Origin: Chara braunii
Lineage: Eukaryota; Streptophyta; Charophyceae; Charales; Characeae
Reading direction: 5' to 3'
DNA length: 23,073 bases
Assembly: GCA_003427395.1 (NCBI GenBank)
Contig: BFEA01000099.1
Span: 1,841,203-1,864,275 of the forward strand
Below, piece after piece: positions 8,881 to 17,824 of this stretch (the stretch's first letter is position 1; each line of letters opens with the position of its first letter). Below the pieces are notes generated by a model, which was given only the letters and a program-made list of their open reading frames with translations, was not told the origin of the DNA and ran no database searches. A program made the position numbers and the translations under genes.

Positions 8881-9589
8881 AGGGAGGCCCTTCTGCTATT
8901 GTTCCAGTGCAAATCCTTTCGTTTTTTTTCTTTTTCCCTCCGAAAAGCGAATCGGCCTTGAGACATTATCAATGAAGAGACCAGCCCTGGAAACTCAGAA
9001 TTATTTTGTTCTGTTCATCTGAATTGATTCCAGCTGGATTTGAAGTTCGGTTCTGTACCTAGGACCGTTCATCCTCCACTGCATATTCTGCTATTGCTTC
9101 CCATCCGACATTCTGCTATTTGATTCTTTATACACCCAGAGAAACGTTTCCAGGGGAGGGGCTGCGGGGAATGGAACCGGAAGCCACTTTTTCCACGAGT
9201 TGCGTGGTTCACCCGAACACAATGGACGGGCGCTCATCAACCGGGTTGTATGGGAAACCTAACGCATTTCCAATCGTTTTAGTCACAACAAACCAGGGAC
9301 ATTACCACCTGCAGGAGCGCAACGAGGCTCACTACAGGACAACGACAACAGATGAAAGCGAAAAAAGCGAGAGCAATACGTCGTCACGCGGCGCTGAATG
9401 TTGAAAGAAACAGATATACGGCATGCAGTTCCAACAACCACAAGTTCCCGCAATAGAAGATCCAGAATGTGCAGACAGACCATAAGGAGTCGTGACTTGA
9501 GAAAATCAAACAACTTGCGAACTGAAAGAAGAAGAAGAAACGCATTGCAAACTACATTACACAGATCGAACATGCATGGGCGACGGGCG
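8881..9589. other. stretch without a recognised gene
   Basis: No gene is recognised. The phrase TTCTGCTATT recurs at about 8890, 9087 and 9111. Open frames near 9120-9404 show no family resemblance. Confidence 0.3.
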
Positions 9590-9716
9590 TTGCCCCACCA
9601 AGCAACACTACATTCATATGGACGCTTTATGGACCGAGTGCATTCGGACCAATCCAACACTTCCCAACTATCCGGTCCAAAATGCGACTAGAGTGTTACG
9701 TAGTGGGGCAAGGCCC
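9590..9716 (-). repeat. inverted copy of the 132-bp repeat
   Basis: The reverse complement from 9716 begins GGGCCTTGCCCCACTACGTA and later has CCGAATGCACTCGGTCCATA, in the same order as the units at 8615-8880. The far end contains a GGGGCAACGCCC block that is self-complementary with the neighbouring GGGCGACGGGCGTTGCCCC. Confidence 0.55.
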
Positions 9717-10497
9717 ATAGCTTGACCAATGTCATCCCGTATTCGAGATACACGTGGAACAGAAAATACATTGGAATTGCTAATCGAAACTTGGAGCGAT
9801 CGGCACCTTCAAGATTTTCGAAAAGAAACACGATACAGAACACTTCCAAATCGACACCAATCAAGTTAAACTGAAACAAGTTCATGTCGGAAATGAAAAT
9901 CACAAATGCATATCGACAGCAGTACAGTTAAACCTCCGAAACAGTTTCGAATCAGCAAAAAAAAAAGAGCTCACAAAGAATATTCCGTCTTTTGCAGCAC
10001 ATGAATCAGTTACGATTTGCTGTCACAGGAACGTCGAGGATTCCACAGGCTGTTCCCACCTGAAAATCCTCTATCAATTTCGAGTGCCAGAAACTTCCGA
10101 GACTCTGCTGCTAATGCTCAACCCTCAGGCCAATCGAAAGATAGTACCGCCTGCCTCCTCCCGAGCCATCACGCGCAACAGATGCCTGTCCTAATGAACC
10201 GCCGCAAGGCGACGAAGCGCACACGGTCTCTCACACCGCGAGCTTTCTTGAGTGATCCTAGCAGTAATAACGTCTCCCTTTTCCTTTTTTCTTCAGCCGT
10301 CACTACACTTGTTGTGGACACTCTCAGCGAACGATCCGTGCGTGTCCGCCGCCAAAGCAACGGAGTGAGAGTCCGTGAGACACGCTGTCACAAATATATA
10401 GATAAATTGACAGACTGACCAACAGAGCCGTCAAGTCTGACAAAGAAAACGATAGCACTGCATTGATAAGCAGTGTGCGAGGCAAACTGAAAGAAAA
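9717..10497. other. stretch without a recognised gene
   Basis: AT-rich at first, then more balanced. A plus-strand open frame ends at 10418 but has no ATG at its 5' limit and no recognisable domain. The right part probably includes the 3' UTR and downstream flank of the minus-strand beta-helix gene. Confidence 0.3.
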
Positions 10498-10538
10498 CAC
10501 ACACCACACACACACACGCACACACACACGCACACAGC
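10498..10538. repeat. CA/TG microsatellite
   Basis: A run of CA dinucleotides interrupted by occasional CG lies about 60-100 bases past the stop of the minus-strand beta-helix gene, probably in or near its 3' UTR. Confidence 0.9.
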
Positions 10539-10598
10539 CAGGTTGACCCAACAGAATCATGGAGGAAATCGACTATAGCGTCGTTCGAAGAAATGTCC

Positions 10599-11633
10599 TT
10601 AGCGTGGGAGTGCACAGACCCAGCAGTTCTGGCTAACGACCGGGAGTTTGGGAACGCGAGTGACGAACAGGGAAAGACCAGAAGGCTTTCTGGGACAGAA
10701 TGAGACTGTCATTTGAGGGTGATAGTTGCCGTCTAACAGAGCGACGTCGTTGCCTTTCCCGCCTTTCGCTGCGTTCCGGCCCCCAACGATGGAGGTGTGA
10801 CAAATTCGGGCATCCACCGATGCGCTGAGCGCCAGCGCACCGCCAGGGCCGCCCGTTGCCACGTTCTTCGAGAACTTGCATCCGGAGACGAACACCTTCG
10901 GAGCACCCGACGCTGTCCCGACTACGAACAGTCCGCCGCCACTCTTTGCAGCCGCGTTCGAGTCCAGGGTCACGCGATCGAAGACGTAAGAACCGGTCAT
11001 CTGTCCGTAGATGTACACGGCTCCACCATCCTGTCCCGCCCTGTTCGACCTGAACGTGGTACGGACGACTCTCCCCCTNCCGGCAGCGCTGACGTAAAGC
11101 GCACCGCCGGCACCTGACGCGCTGTTCTTCTCGAACAAGCANTCNTCGATGTGCCACGANGCCTGTCCATTGCCAACCGCGGCGGCGCTCGCTCCCTTGT
11201 TCTTCGTGAAGTCCACACGCCTCAGCTTCAGGTCGCACTTGGAGTAGACAGCTCCTTGCGCAGCATTGCGCAAGATCAAGTTCTCGATGGTCACCGAGCA
11301 CAGAGGGGGCAGTGCATAGGCCTGGAAAATGCCGTACTTGCCCGCACCATCNACGACGCATTTGCGCCGACCACACCCTCCCTTGATGACGATAGGACCG
11401 AGAATCAATGGCAGCGATCGCGTGAGCACGATGTCCTCAGTGATGGTCACCACAACGGGACGCGTTGCCTTAGCGGTAGAGTTGATGGCCGCCGCCAGCC
11501 GTTGTTCAGCAGTGACGCGGCGAGCAGACGCCATTTGACAGCCATAGCCGAGAGCTAGAAGAACCAGCGCCACCTGCACTGCGGCCAACAGCGCGAATCG
11601 CTGTGCCGGAGCGGCGAACCCTCGCCTCGCCAT
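10599..11633 (-). CDS. secreted right-handed beta-helix protein, Pmp-like repeats
   Basis: A 344-residue protein, apparently intronless. The chosen ATG at 11633-11631 has G at -3 and G at +4 and gives a textbook signal peptide: basic MARRGF, a hydrophobic core at residues 13-31, then a likely cleavage after ASA at 37. The frame is open farther upstream but has no ATG there. After a conserved-looking strand region (VIKGGCGRRKC near 82-92) come stacked repeats pairing F/LxxN with GGA[LV] or GGG[L]: FTKN 142, FEKN 167 with GGAL 176-179, FRSN 194 with GGAV 203-206, LDSN 223 with GGGL 232-235, FSKN 254 with GGAL 264-267. This FxxN/GGA[ILV] pairing is the hallmark of polymorphic-membrane-protein-type beta-helices. 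There is no autotransporter barrel, C-terminal membrane segment or GPI signal, so it is probably a secreted or wall protein. Function is unknown. Five N bases (11079, 11142, 11145, 11160, 11352) leave residues 94, 158, 163, 164 and 185 undefined. Confidence 0.8.
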   Translation of the reverse strand: MARRGFAAPAQRFALLAAVQVALVLLALGYGCQMASARRVTAEQRLAAAINSTAKATRPVVVTITEDIVLTRSLPLILGPIVIKGGCGRRKCVXDGAGKYGIFQAYALPPLCSVTIENLILRNAAQGAVYSKCDLKLRRVDFTKNKGASAAAVGNGQXSWHIXXCLFEKNSASGAGGALYVSAAXRGRVVRTTFRSNRAGQDGGAVYIYGQMTGSYVFDRVTLDSNAAAKSGGGLFVVGTASGAPKVFVSGCKFSKNVATGGPGGALALSASVDARICHTSIVGGRNAAKGGKGNDVALLDGNYHPQMTVSFCPRKPSGLSLFVTRVPKLPVVSQNCWVCALPR

Positions 11634-11815
11634 CACGACCAAGCAAGCACCAGCGAGGTAGGGACAGAGATTCACAGAGAGACAGAAGGAGGAAGAGACT
11701 AGATCGGCAGCTGCACACAGTCCTCCTGCTGCTCCAAGGACTTGATCGAAACAAGGACTCTTCAACAACGCAGCTCGTTGCACGTGAAGCGCGTGCTTGC
11801 TCTGTTGCCTTGCAC

Positions 11816-11826
11816 CTCTTTTAACG
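11816..11826 (-). promoter_or_regulatory. weak TATA-like box upstream of the beta-helix gene
   Basis: On the minus strand the sequence reads CGTTAAAAGAG about 185 bp upstream of the chosen ATG. With initiation roughly 30 bases farther on, the leader would be about 150 nt and CT-rich, which is typical of plant leaders. The match is weak and no other promoter element is clear. Confidence 0.2.
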
Positions 11827-11833
11827 AACCTGG

Positions 11834-12385
11834 TTAGGGGTGAGATGATCGCTCAGCACCCGCCACTTCTCGGCTCGCCGCACCACTCACGAAACGAGGG
11901 AAGTGTCGAATGCATCTTCACGCGTAGTACGGTGAAAATATGCATCCACTCCTGTACATAGTAGCAGATGTATCTTCCCGCCTTCTGTCCGTGGGCTAGG
12001 TCCCACTTACACGAATTACGCGACATTGACCGTAGATTGCAAGGATCAACGGCCAGAATCTCTTAAGCCGTGCAAGTGGGACCTTGCCGCGTGTGCATAT
12101 GCCCTCCCGATTTTGTCGTTTCGTGAGGAGATTCGTGAGGCCCTTCCTGCACGTTCCACTTTTCGTGTCTGATGTGTACCTCTCCGCGGAGCTGTATGGC
12201 GACATTGGCGGGGAAAACGTGGACTCCAGACCTTTCTTTCACCTCTTTTTTCCAGTGGCGGGTTGGCCCTTTCCGCCCTTTCCGCCCTATTATTGCCGTC
12301 CGATACCGTGGTGAACTGCGCGTTGCAGGAACCCCGCCAAAGGGCAAACGGTGACCTACCCACAGCGTCATCACCAGAGATCACG
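11834..12385. other. upstream flank of the beta-helix gene, no gene seen
   Basis: Several overlapping open frames exist on both strands between 12000 and 12370, none with a recognisable domain. A small direct repeat CCCTTTCCG lies near 12268-12287. Confidence 0.3.
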
Positions 12386-12390
12386 CTACT

Positions 12391-12426
12391 CCTTTTTTGT
12401 CTTTTTTTTTTTTTTTTTTTTTTTTC
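12391..12426. repeat. poly(T) tract
   Basis: A T run interrupted by one GTC. It may be the A-tail of a minus-strand retroelement, but I cannot find that element's body with confidence. Confidence 0.7.
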
Positions 12427-12485
12427 CGGGTATCTTTTTGTTTTTCAAAAGAAGGGAGACGATGTGCATTATAAATCAAAACCCT

Positions 12486-12517
12486 ATACCTTTCTCGGCC
12501 TTTTGGCTAAGATCAAG
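12486..12517 (+). ncRNA. U2 snRNA 5'-end fragment (chimeric pseudogene)
   Basis: These 32 bases match from memory the first 32 nt of plant-type U2 snRNA, beginning ATACCTTTCTCGGCCTTTTG and ending GGCTAAGATCAAG, which includes stem-loop I (GGCC-TTTT-GGCT). Identity stops abruptly just before the branch-site recognition sequence GTAGTA, which is absent, and no Sm site or later stem follows. It therefore cannot be a working U2 gene. The sequence on its 3' side contains other hairpins (CTCGCC-AGG-GGCGAG at about 12533-12547), which suggests a chimera joined to another sequence, as in LINE template switching or a U2-headed SINE. Confidence 0.7.
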
Positions 12518-12729
12518 ATCGTCGCTGCACTACTCGCCAGGGGCGAGGTCCCACTAGCAACGGGATAAGATAGAAACGAGCTTGTGGGGCAGTTGAGTGA
12601 CCCAAATCATGCAGTGCAGTACTCGTGATCCCACGGTCAGTATTTTACATGTATTACCCGAAAATGTAGGGACGGGCATGCCCGTGCAAAGAAAGCTTCC
12701 TGCCAGAATCTTTTCAATCGGTTGGGGGT

Positions 12730-12764
12730 GTGGCCAACCCCAAAAGAGGGTGGGGTCGGCCATA
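12730..12764 (+). other. strong hairpin downstream of the U2 fragment
   Basis: TGGCCAACCCC is followed by AAAAGAGGG and then GGGGTCGGCCA, giving an 11-bp stem with one G-U type mismatch. It lies about 220 bp past the U2 fragment, and CAGTATTTTAC occurs on both sides (about 12638 and 12788), hinting at a duplicated segment. Confidence 0.5.
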
Positions 12765-12916
12765 GGCCCACTGGATAGAAGATTTTCAGTATTTTACTTG
12801 CTGTTGTGCAATTATGTCATTGGGTAGAGCCCTCCTTCAATCATGGAGTATATGGAGGGTGTCAGGATCACTGCGGAGTATATGGAGTATATTCGAGAGT
12901 ATGTGGCAGTTACTTT

Positions 12917-13053
12917 GTTCACTGCTGTTGCAACCACCACGATCAGATCATTTGTGATCTGATGGGTGGGAAGCACTCTGCCGTGATTTCCGGTAGGAGG
13001 TCTCTGTTTCTCTTCTTTTGTTTTGCCTTTCTCTTGTTTTCTCAGCCCAGAAA
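12917..13053 (+). repeat. dispersed repeat of about 137 bp, copy 1
   Basis: It runs GTTCACTGCTGTTGCAACCA, a palindromic core ATCAGATCA-TTTG-TGATCTGAT, GGGAAGCACTCTGCCGTGAT, a pyrimidine tract, and TTTTCTCAGCCCAGAAA. A copy in the opposite orientation lies at 17825-17962 with about 90 percent identity by eye. The open frames of both copies encode the same short peptide section, but this follows from DNA identity. Confidence 0.85.
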
Positions 13054-13849
13054 TGAGAGGAAGGATGCTAATCTTCTCTGTATGGATGGGGCAAGGGGGC
13101 ATCGCAGCTGGGCGGCTGCGCTAATTCGAGCCGCTCCAATCCGGCGCCGGCATGGTTCGACGGTCTCTCTGGGGATTTTTTGGTCGGACTCGTGCCCTGC
13201 CTCGTCGCCAACCCCGCCGCCGGGAGCGATGGGCTCATGCTACTCACACTTCGTGAGGACCGGCTATGTCGGTTTGAGCACTTTCAAGGTAGCCCATATG
13301 CCTATGTTAGGTTAGAGGTATAACTCAACCTACTATCTGTGAGATCGGGAAGCTATCCATGGTCACCCTGGTGGTAAAACTATCTTCATCCTAAGTCTTG
13401 CAATAAGCAGTTGTCGCCATCTTTATTTAGGTTATGAGGAGATTCTAGAGCTGAAGGGAGGAAGGAGATGATAAAAGAGAAGGAGATCGGCTGGGTTTGG
13501 CTCAAGCATTAAGAAGATCTGGAAGGCGAGAGAAGAGAAGGGAAGACTAGGAGAGTATTCAACATGCTCTAGCCCGTTCGACAATATGGAGGGAAGGGGA
13601 AGAAAAAGGGGTCAGCTGCTTCCTCGCTCCAAGGAAGCATGAAATGCAGATGAGTTGGGTCATCCAAGATGGCCATAAATGGTAATCGTGCAGAGACTTT
13701 CGTCACCAATCTTATAAGGCAGCCTGAAGGGGGATGGAACATCGCTCGGAGGAATCCTTCTAGGGTCGACCGTGGAAGCTGAGGGTAGTTCAGATCGGAG
13801 GGATGGAGATGGATAGGGCCTGTGTATCTTTTTAACGGAGAACGGGCAG
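13054..13849. other. stretch without a recognised gene
   Basis: An open frame runs on from the dispersed repeat to 13315 but has no known domain. A short inverted repeat TAGGTT...AACCTA lies at about 13307-13331. A purine-rich block lies at 13436-13560. Confidence 0.35.
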
Positions 13850-13925
13850 AATTCAACGTCCGAACCCCCGTTTAGCGGCCCTTGGGACTCCCGTTGAATC
13901 GTGTTTAACGTGAAAATGGGGGGCG
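13850..13925. repeat. diverged relative of the GTTGAAC/CGCG repeat family
   Basis: It contains TTCAACGTCCGAACCC and GTTGAATCGTGTTTAACGTG. The second resembles GTTCAATCGTGTTCAAACGC at 22923-22942. Similarity is partial; membership in the family is inferred. Confidence 0.35.
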
Positions 13926-14225
13926 TCGAATTCCGAAAAACAGAATTCGCGCCTCGGGCCTCGGACATGTGGCCCTACGCACCCAAACACAAGAAACAGG
14001 AAAAAAAAATAAAAAATTTGACCCCTATTAACAGGGCGGGGTGGCCAAACATGCCCCTCCCTTTCGAAAACCAAACTGCAAGAGGGAAAAATATGGGGCC
14101 ACCCCGTACCCCAGCACTCTGAGCACATGTGTGTGCATGTTGGTGCATGTCCTTTTTTTTTTTATACCAAATGCTCCAATCTGTTCGTCCAGTCTCATTT
14201 CCTAAGGGCCCCTGCATATTAGTAA

Positions 14226-14320
14226 GGGATCCCTCGCGGAGCAGAGTTGGGCATTGGACTTGTAATCTATCTGCGTGGGCCTAGAATATATAGTCTGGAT
14301 TCGAATTCAGGTCTATGCAT
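14226..14320 (+). tRNA. tRNA-Thr(UGU)-like fragment, pseudogene or SINE head
   Basis: GGACTTGTAATCTA gives an anticodon loop CTTGTAA with T33 and anticodon TGT, as in tRNA-Thr. Upstream GAGCAGAGTTGGGCA resembles a weak A box, and downstream GGATTCGAATTC resembles a B box. The D arm is poor, the variable region is too long, and no acceptor stem can be paired, so it is not a working tRNA. A T-rich tract follows at 14345. Confidence 0.35.
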
Positions 14321-14344
14321 CACACTGATCATAGTTATGGGTCA

Positions 14345-14452
14345 CTAATTGTCTGTTTTCTTGTCTCTCTTTTGTTTCTCGTTTTTCTTTTGTTTTCTGT
14401 TTTTCTTTTTGTTTTTTCATTTTTCTTTTATTTTCTCGTTTTTCTTTTCTTA
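14345..14452. repeat. pyrimidine-rich tract, TTTTCTTTT type
   Basis: About 108 bases consist almost entirely of T with scattered C and G, in loose repeats of GTTTTTCTTTT. Open frames through it are low-complexity artefacts. Confidence 0.8.
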
Positions 14453-14551
14453 GGAATACGTGCAGTGGCCCTAAGGGCCTCTACTCACCACATGCACAGA
14501 AGACAAAACATATGGCGGTGCATTATTCCACGTTCTTGCAGAAGATCCATT

Positions 14552-14723
14552 CTTTTTTTTTTTTTTTTTTTTTTTAGCCCAGGGTGTTGTAGAGGCGAAG
14601 GACCAGACCCGCGGTCATTGCTGGCAGCGGCGGCCAACGGTTGTCCTGACAGGATAGGCCACCTACCCTACCCATACCCACGTTAATACTCCCAGCGCAC
14701 CCCCTGTCCCTACTATCCTAATT
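14552..14723. repeat. poly(T) followed by a segment shared with 17561-17690
   Basis: After a T run (14552-14575) come CAGGGTGTTGTAGAGG (14580) and CAGCGCACCCCCTGTCCCTA (about 14693). Both phrases recur at 17561-17664. The T run could be the A-tail of a minus-strand retroelement. Confidence 0.6.
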
Positions 14724-15544
14724 AACTTTTTTCTTTTTTCTTTTTCTTTTTTGGCCCTTCTTCCCGGAGTGCTTTTTTCTTATACTTCTTTTTCTTCTTA
14801 AACGAACCATCACGTCTCAATTCTATTCTAAGGCATTCCTCTGGGACTGGTCTCCTTTCCCTCACTCATCCCCCTTTTTTTCTTCTTTCTTTTTCAGATT
14901 TTTTTTTTACAATGAAAGAACTGCATATTAGTGCATAATTCATTATAGGCTTGTGCTCCACCGACTTCTTTGGGGAGTGTCCCCAACTTAATAATAAGTT
15001 AATATACGTACGGTGCAAAGTTTACAATAACGCATAAGGGTCGACAGCGCACAAATTTTGCAATTAAAAAAAGAACATTGCTACCCAACGCCTTCATCTC
15101 AGGGGCACAACCCCATTGGATGGCCAAGTTTGGCCGCTGCCGTACAGGACCCTCTAAAGAAAAACTTGGCTGGAGGGTAGGTGCTATGGCTTCTCCATTC
15201 TTATGGCCGGCGGAGGGGGCCCCGGAAGTGCTGGGCCACTGGGGAAGTGCAACCTCCGTGTTCCGAGTGACTCCCGACCCCGAGGAAAAATTAATTTGTC
15301 CATGAGGCGGTGGAGCCCCAATTGCTTTGAGGAATTTCCTGGAAGTAGGTCGGTGGAGCACAGCAGGGTCAATACCACCATGTGCATGCAAACGGCGGTG
15401 TGAGCTCGAAAACCGCTTTCTGTGTGCATTCAGTTGGTTAATGAAACAGCCAGATGGTATCTCGATGGGGAAGTAGACCAGTCCACCGCTTGCCTGTATT
15501 CTATGTGTGTTTTTTTGGGGGGGGGACTACGTGGGAGTCGCAAC
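14724..15544. other. stretch without a recognised gene
   Basis: The left third is pyrimidine-rich (TTTTTC repeats). Between 15000 and 15430 open frames exist on both strands, and none shows a domain I recognise. A G run lies near 15518-15526. Confidence 0.35.
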
Positions 15545-15682
15545 AATGAGTTGTAAATGGGCCAAGATACAGTTTCAAATTGCAGTTCAGGCAATGTATA
15601 CAACCCAGCTTTCTGGCCAGGTAGGGTGCCCGAAGTGCAATTGCAAACTGTATATTGCCCCATAGTGCAATTATAACTCATT
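15545..15682. repeat. 138-bp foldback element
   Basis: The outer arms are imperfect inverted repeats of about 45-50 bp: 15545-15589 begins AATGAGTTGTAA and includes GATACAGTTTCAAATTGCAG; the reverse complement of 15632-15682 begins AATGAGTTATAA and includes ATACAGTTTGCAATTGCA. The centre is about 40 bp. The arms differ by one short indel and several bases. A foldback MITE fits best; a small-RNA precursor hairpin is a lesser possibility. I see no convincing target duplication. Confidence 0.6.
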
Positions 15683-15834
15683 TTTGTGACACTACGGAAT
15701 TTACCCCTATGTTTTTTTTAAACAAAGAAACCGTCTTTTTTTCAGCAGTGCCCACTGCCCAAGGCTTCAAACAAAGCTGCTCTATGTGCCTTTTACAAAA
15801 GCAGGTTTCCGTCCGAATTGAGTGCAGATAGAAT

Positions 15835-17207
15835 ATGATTAGGGGAATCAAACGTGGGGTCGGGGACCTCTGGGAGAACAAGAGACAGGACTGGATAACA
15901 GTTGATCAGCTGCGGGAAACCCTGCGGTACTGTGATCACGTGGGGGAGCTCTTGGATGACTTAATTGAAGCCATCCCGCTGGCGTGCTACCGAGTCCTCA
16001 AACGAGGCCCCACCCTGAGGGAGGGCGATTGGGTGGCAAGCAGGGAGGCCCCGCTGAGGCTCGGCCAGATTCACATGGTCTCCCCTCAAACAGTCCTAAT
16101 CAAGCACTACACTACTACCAGGACAGGCGCCCTCCAAGGGAGTAGAGCCCCCTTTGTTTGGATGGAGAGAGCGTCTGTGTACCGAGTGAGGGTCATGGAG
16201 GAAAAAGGGGAGAGGGTGGTGTTCCAGCCATTCATGGCGATCCAGGATCTGGCCCTAGATCCGTTGGAATGGACATGGAAGCTCCCCCAAAAGAGGGGAG
16301 GCCCCCATGCCGGTCACATTAGCCTTTATCAGCTGTCGGCTAAATCGGCCTTTAGAATGCTTAGACCCAAGCGACATTTGAGAGACGTGGTTAACGATCT
16401 ATGGGTTAAGCACCACGTTAACGTGGACCGTTCCCTGCTGACGCTGATTCGTTGGTTCAAGGAACACCTCCCTGCAGTGGCAGATAGCTCATCGCTGTCC
16501 GCCGACCAACGACTGGTTAGCGGGCTGCACTAGTCTGGAGCAAAAGGGTCTGCTGCTGCCATGGTGCCAGCGGTGCCTGAGCCTTTTCCCCTCCCACAAG
16601 ACGGTGGAGACCATTGAGCACATATTTGTGCAATGCCCGATTGCCCAGTTCACATGGAGGTGGTGGGACCGCATCTGGCGGGAAATGGGGATTGATATCC
16701 CCTGGCCTTGGTCATGGTGAGCCATATTGGCTGGGTATTGGCCTATGGCAGGGGAAGCCGTGACCTTCGTATAGAATATGTACATACTTAGGAGGGCTGT
16801 GATATGGGCTCTTTGGTGGCAGAGGTGTGTACCCTGACCCTGGAGAAGGTGAGAATAGAGGGGGCAGAGATCACAGAACAGATTCAGCAGCGGGTGCAGC
16901 TAGAACTCACGCGAAGATGGTCGGACACAAAATCTCAACTACACCTTTTTAGACAAGTTGGCAACACCAGAGAGTGATCACAGCATTTTGCACAGACTGG
17001 GTGGGGCAAAGAGAAGGGTGGATTGCCAAGATAGAATGGAGTGGAGACAGGGGAGATGGACAGCGGGAATTGGAAGAAATGAGATATTATCTCTTAGTTT
17101 TCAAGGACTGGACGAACGTAGAGCCCTCGTTCCCACTACGCCCTCCCTCGGACTTCCCAGACCCCTTCCCACCCCATGCGCTTTCCCTGCCGGAAATCCT
17201 GTCCTGA
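15835..17207 (+). pseudogene. LINE ORF2 3' part: zinc-binding domain and tail
   Basis: An ATG-started frame of 232 codons (15835-16533) encodes a region that in L1-type elements follows the reverse transcriptase, ending in a helical part (DRSLLTLIRWFKEHLP). A single extra T at the TAG (16531) breaks the frame. Read one base over, it continues LEQKGLLLPWCQRC..., with C-x2-C at 16565-16576, EH at 16616-16621 and FVQC just after, which is the reverse-transcriptase zinc-binding pattern, then WRWWDRIWREMGID. More breaks follow (TGA at 16718, shifts near 16830 and 16970), but the typical tail (LRRAVIWALWWQR, then VITAFCTDWVGQREGW) can be followed to a TGA ending at 17207. No reverse transcriptase core or endonuclease is attached upstream, so this is a 5'-truncated, inactive copy. 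Confidence 0.7.
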
Positions 17208-17304
17208 ACTGCCTAATCTTCCTTGTTCACCTACACGTACACATGGAGCCCTTCCCTGGAGCCCTCCGCGGAGGACTCCACCAGCATACACAATCATCTT
17301 CCTG

Positions 17305-17336
17305 GAAGAAGAAGAAGAAGAAGAAGAAGAAGAAGC
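17305..17336. repeat. GAA trinucleotide microsatellite
   Basis: About ten GAA units lie about 100 bp past the end of the LINE remnant, where a 3' tail repeat of a truncated element could be expected. Confidence 0.9.
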
Positions 17337-17405
17337 GGCATGTGGCAGTACTCGATGAAGTCGGCGAGAAGGTGGCAGACGACCATGGCATGGCAGCAGG
17401 AGGAT

Positions 17406-17480
17406 GACGATGGCGCGGCAGCAGGGGAACGACGATGGCGCGGCAGCAGGGGAACGACGATGGCGCGGCAGCGGGACGAC
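17406..17480. repeat. 25-bp minisatellite
   Basis: The unit GACGATGGCGCGGCAGCAGG plus GGAAC begins at 17406, 17431 and 17456, and degenerate GACGA/GCGGCA sequence goes on to about 17525. The period is not a multiple of three, so overlapping open frames here are repeat artefacts. One N lies at 17550. Confidence 0.85.
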
Positions 17481-17560
17481 GATGATGGCGGCAGCAGGAC
17501 GGCGACGACGGCACGGCGGGAGGGCGACGATGTCACTGGCGCCTGGCGGNCTACCTCAGT

Positions 17561-17690
17561 GTGACCAGCACACCCCCTGTCCCTACTATCCCTACTATCC
17601 TACCTCAGGGTGTTGTAGAGGACAAGGCCCAGCACACCCCCTGTCCCTACTATCCTACCTCAGTGTGACCAGCACTCAGGACCATCACCC
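17561..17690. repeat. duplicated CAGCACACCCCCTGTCCC segment
   Basis: GTGACCAGCACACCCCCTGT...TACCTCAGGGTGTTGTAGAGG is followed by another CAGCACACCCCCTGTCCCTACTATCC...TACCTCAG from 17630. ACTATCC is itself doubled in the first unit. Related sequence lies at 14580-14723. Confidence 0.7.
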
Positions 17691-17824
17691 TACCAGTATT
17701 GAGGGCAACTTCGACCAGACAGCATTGACAAGCACCAAGGGCATAGTCCCATTAGCAGACGGATTGGAATGCGGCCGATCCAGTGTGACACTGAGTGGCA
17801 ATGGCCTGACAGGTTCATTACGAG

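Noticed and set aside
10017-10418. Plus-strand open frame of 133 codons
   Set aside because: There is no ATG at its limit, no domain, and it overlaps the probable 3' flank of the minus-strand beta-helix gene.
10797-11558. Plus-strand open frames inside the beta-helix gene
   Set aside because: They are antisense shadows of a GC-rich coding region; the minus strand has the signal peptide and repeat motifs.
12470-12517. A working U2 gene with TATA box (TATAAA at 12470)
   Set aside because: The TATA-like word is only 16 bases from the U2 start instead of about 30, no upstream snRNA element is seen, and U2 identity stops after 32 nt.
12806-13315. A 169-codon plus-strand open frame, partly matching a minus-strand frame at 17690-17995
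   Set aside because: The peptide similarity is confined to the 137-bp DNA repeat and ends at its borders; no independent coding signal.
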